Part shown: piece after piece, positions 61,476 through 64,000 of the stretch
Numbering within the stretch: position 1 is the first letter of the stretch
How the letters are laid out: the number at the start of each line of letters is the position of its first letter
Origin: Amblyomma americanum
Taxonomy: Eukaryota > Arthropoda > Arachnida > Ixodida > Ixodidae
Reading direction: 5' to 3'
NCBI RefSeq assembly: GCF_052857255.1
Contig: NC_135497.1
Location: forward strand, 190,326,290 to 190,390,289
DNA: 64,000 bases
Notes under the pieces: model-generated
Database searches by the model: none
Told to the model about the DNA's origin: nothing
What the model saw: only the letters and a program-made list of their open reading frames with translations
Program-made: the position numbers and the translations under genes

Positions 61476-62040
61476 GCGTACCACAGCATTTTTATTATTT
61501 AATTTGCCAGCGATGTTTCAGATTAGGCAGGCTAGTGCACAAAGTGGCAAACCGGAAACAAGAAAAGCGGTGAATACGCGTTTCCCGCGCATTTCGCGCT
61601 TCTAATTTACTCTATTAGCGAAATCTGCATCGCCGTGAGAGGTTATTCTACTGAAGATGCGCGGATTTAAATGGTGCCAGAAAATTTAATTCTGAACTAC
61701 AAACTACGAAAAAAATTCTACAATCCCCAATAGCACTGTTCTAGATTTATTTGTGACATTCTAATATGGATTTGCAGTGATATTTTCATTTGTTGCAGGA
61801 CAAATCAAAGTGACAGCCGCGGTACCTGCACTTCGCTCTTGTACTGCAAAACTACACCAAACATCACTTGAAATGAACCTTCTCAGCGACTAGGACTGTT
61901 TCTCAGCAAACGTATATCCAAAGATCATGGAGAATATTTTTATATCGAGTTTAGTGTTTTAGAGCTCTAGCTCTTAAGGTCCCCGGCCTATGCTTACTCT
62001 CTAAACCTGGTAACCCTTAATTACTAGAGGCGCACACTTA
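61476..62040. other. Intergenic, nothing recognised
   Basis: AT-leaning sequence with no supported gene or repeat. Confidence 0.45.
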
Positions 62041-62069
62041 CAAAAAATTATACACCGTCATTTCAAAGG

Positions 62070-62282
62070 CACAGCGTACCATGTACTTTTTATAGATTAC
62101 GCTCTACCCTTCAGTTCGCCGTCGATTGCAAACAATTTACAGGTTACGCTGTAACCCTCATTTTTACTGTTAATTGGGAGTATAGTCCGGTTACGCCTAA
62201 CCTTCATTTAGCACGTTTGCGCTACGCCCTTCATATTTTACCGTCCCCTATAGATCGCATAACCGCCATGTACCGTCATGGA
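62070..62282. repeat. Degenerate tandem repeat, about 46-49 bp units
   Basis: Words of the form TACGCTSTAMCCYTCAKTTTTWCCGT recur at about 62099, 62145, 62194 and 62222, with weaker copies at 62072 and 62258. Spacing is first 46-49 bases, then shorter. This is a decayed minisatellite or the sub-terminal repeat of an element. Confidence 0.5.

Positions 62283-64000
<1,718 letters not shown>

Overview
This is gene-poor, repeat-rich arthropod nuclear DNA, most likely from a hard tick (Ixodidae). Three things point that way. Six copies of a tRNA-derived SINE match my recollection of the tick Ruka-type family. Several degraded RTE-clade LINEs are present. The only convincing genes encode small secreted glycine-rich (GGGYGGG) proteins with arthropod cuticle-gene architecture. 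No bacterial operon, true tRNA, rRNA or CRISPR was found.

Genes. Three plus-strand paralogues are spaced about 18-24 kb apart: GRP-1 (11586-13544), GRP-2 (29367-32258) and GRP-3 (53704-55772). Each has a TATA box 59-83 bases before the ATG, a first coding exon of only four codons (MKAY, MKLL, MRAL), a phase-0 intron of 1.6-2.3 kb inside the signal peptide, and one exon holding the rest. All three share a non-glycine core, GP[SA][FY][LF]V followed by a Val/Lys segment and usually a His, embedded in the Gly/Tyr repeats. They are probably structural proteins of cuticle or attachment cement. Function is inferred from composition and architecture only. GRP-3 has a well-supported intron in its 3' UTR, and GRP-1 may have one too.

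Layout. 0-11 kb: a 0.4 kb TCCA/TACA microsatellite, a broken hAT transposase relic (minus strand, 3.1-4.7 kb) and an RTE 3' fragment (8.65-9.6 kb). 11-15 kb: GRP-1, then a perfect 114-bp palindrome between two (TA)n tracts, perhaps Penelope-derived. 16-29 kb: SINEs, a small TA-flanked MITE (19.66 kb), a short LTR-like unit (21.2 kb) and CpG-rich DNA. 29-32 kb: GRP-2. 33-40 kb: an antisense Jockey/CR1-type LINE relic, and an RTE copy split by an 823-bp TIR element. 43-47 kb: 5'-truncated LINE tails, two with candidate target duplications, and a SINE. 48-51 kb: two Ruka-like SINEs and a 2-kb long-TIR foldback element. 52-56 kb: a CpG-rich region, then GRP-3. 57-61.5 kb: a stack of nested insertions (an old antisense RTE interrupted by a SINE and by a younger sense RTE plus a TIR element). 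The window ends inside a (TA)n tract.

Most of the sequence is decayed mobile-element and unclassified intergenic DNA. Nearly all other open frames are chance or repeat-derived. I found no clearly new biological system. The best leads are the shared GRP core domain, the palindrome, the foldback element and the nested RTE stack.
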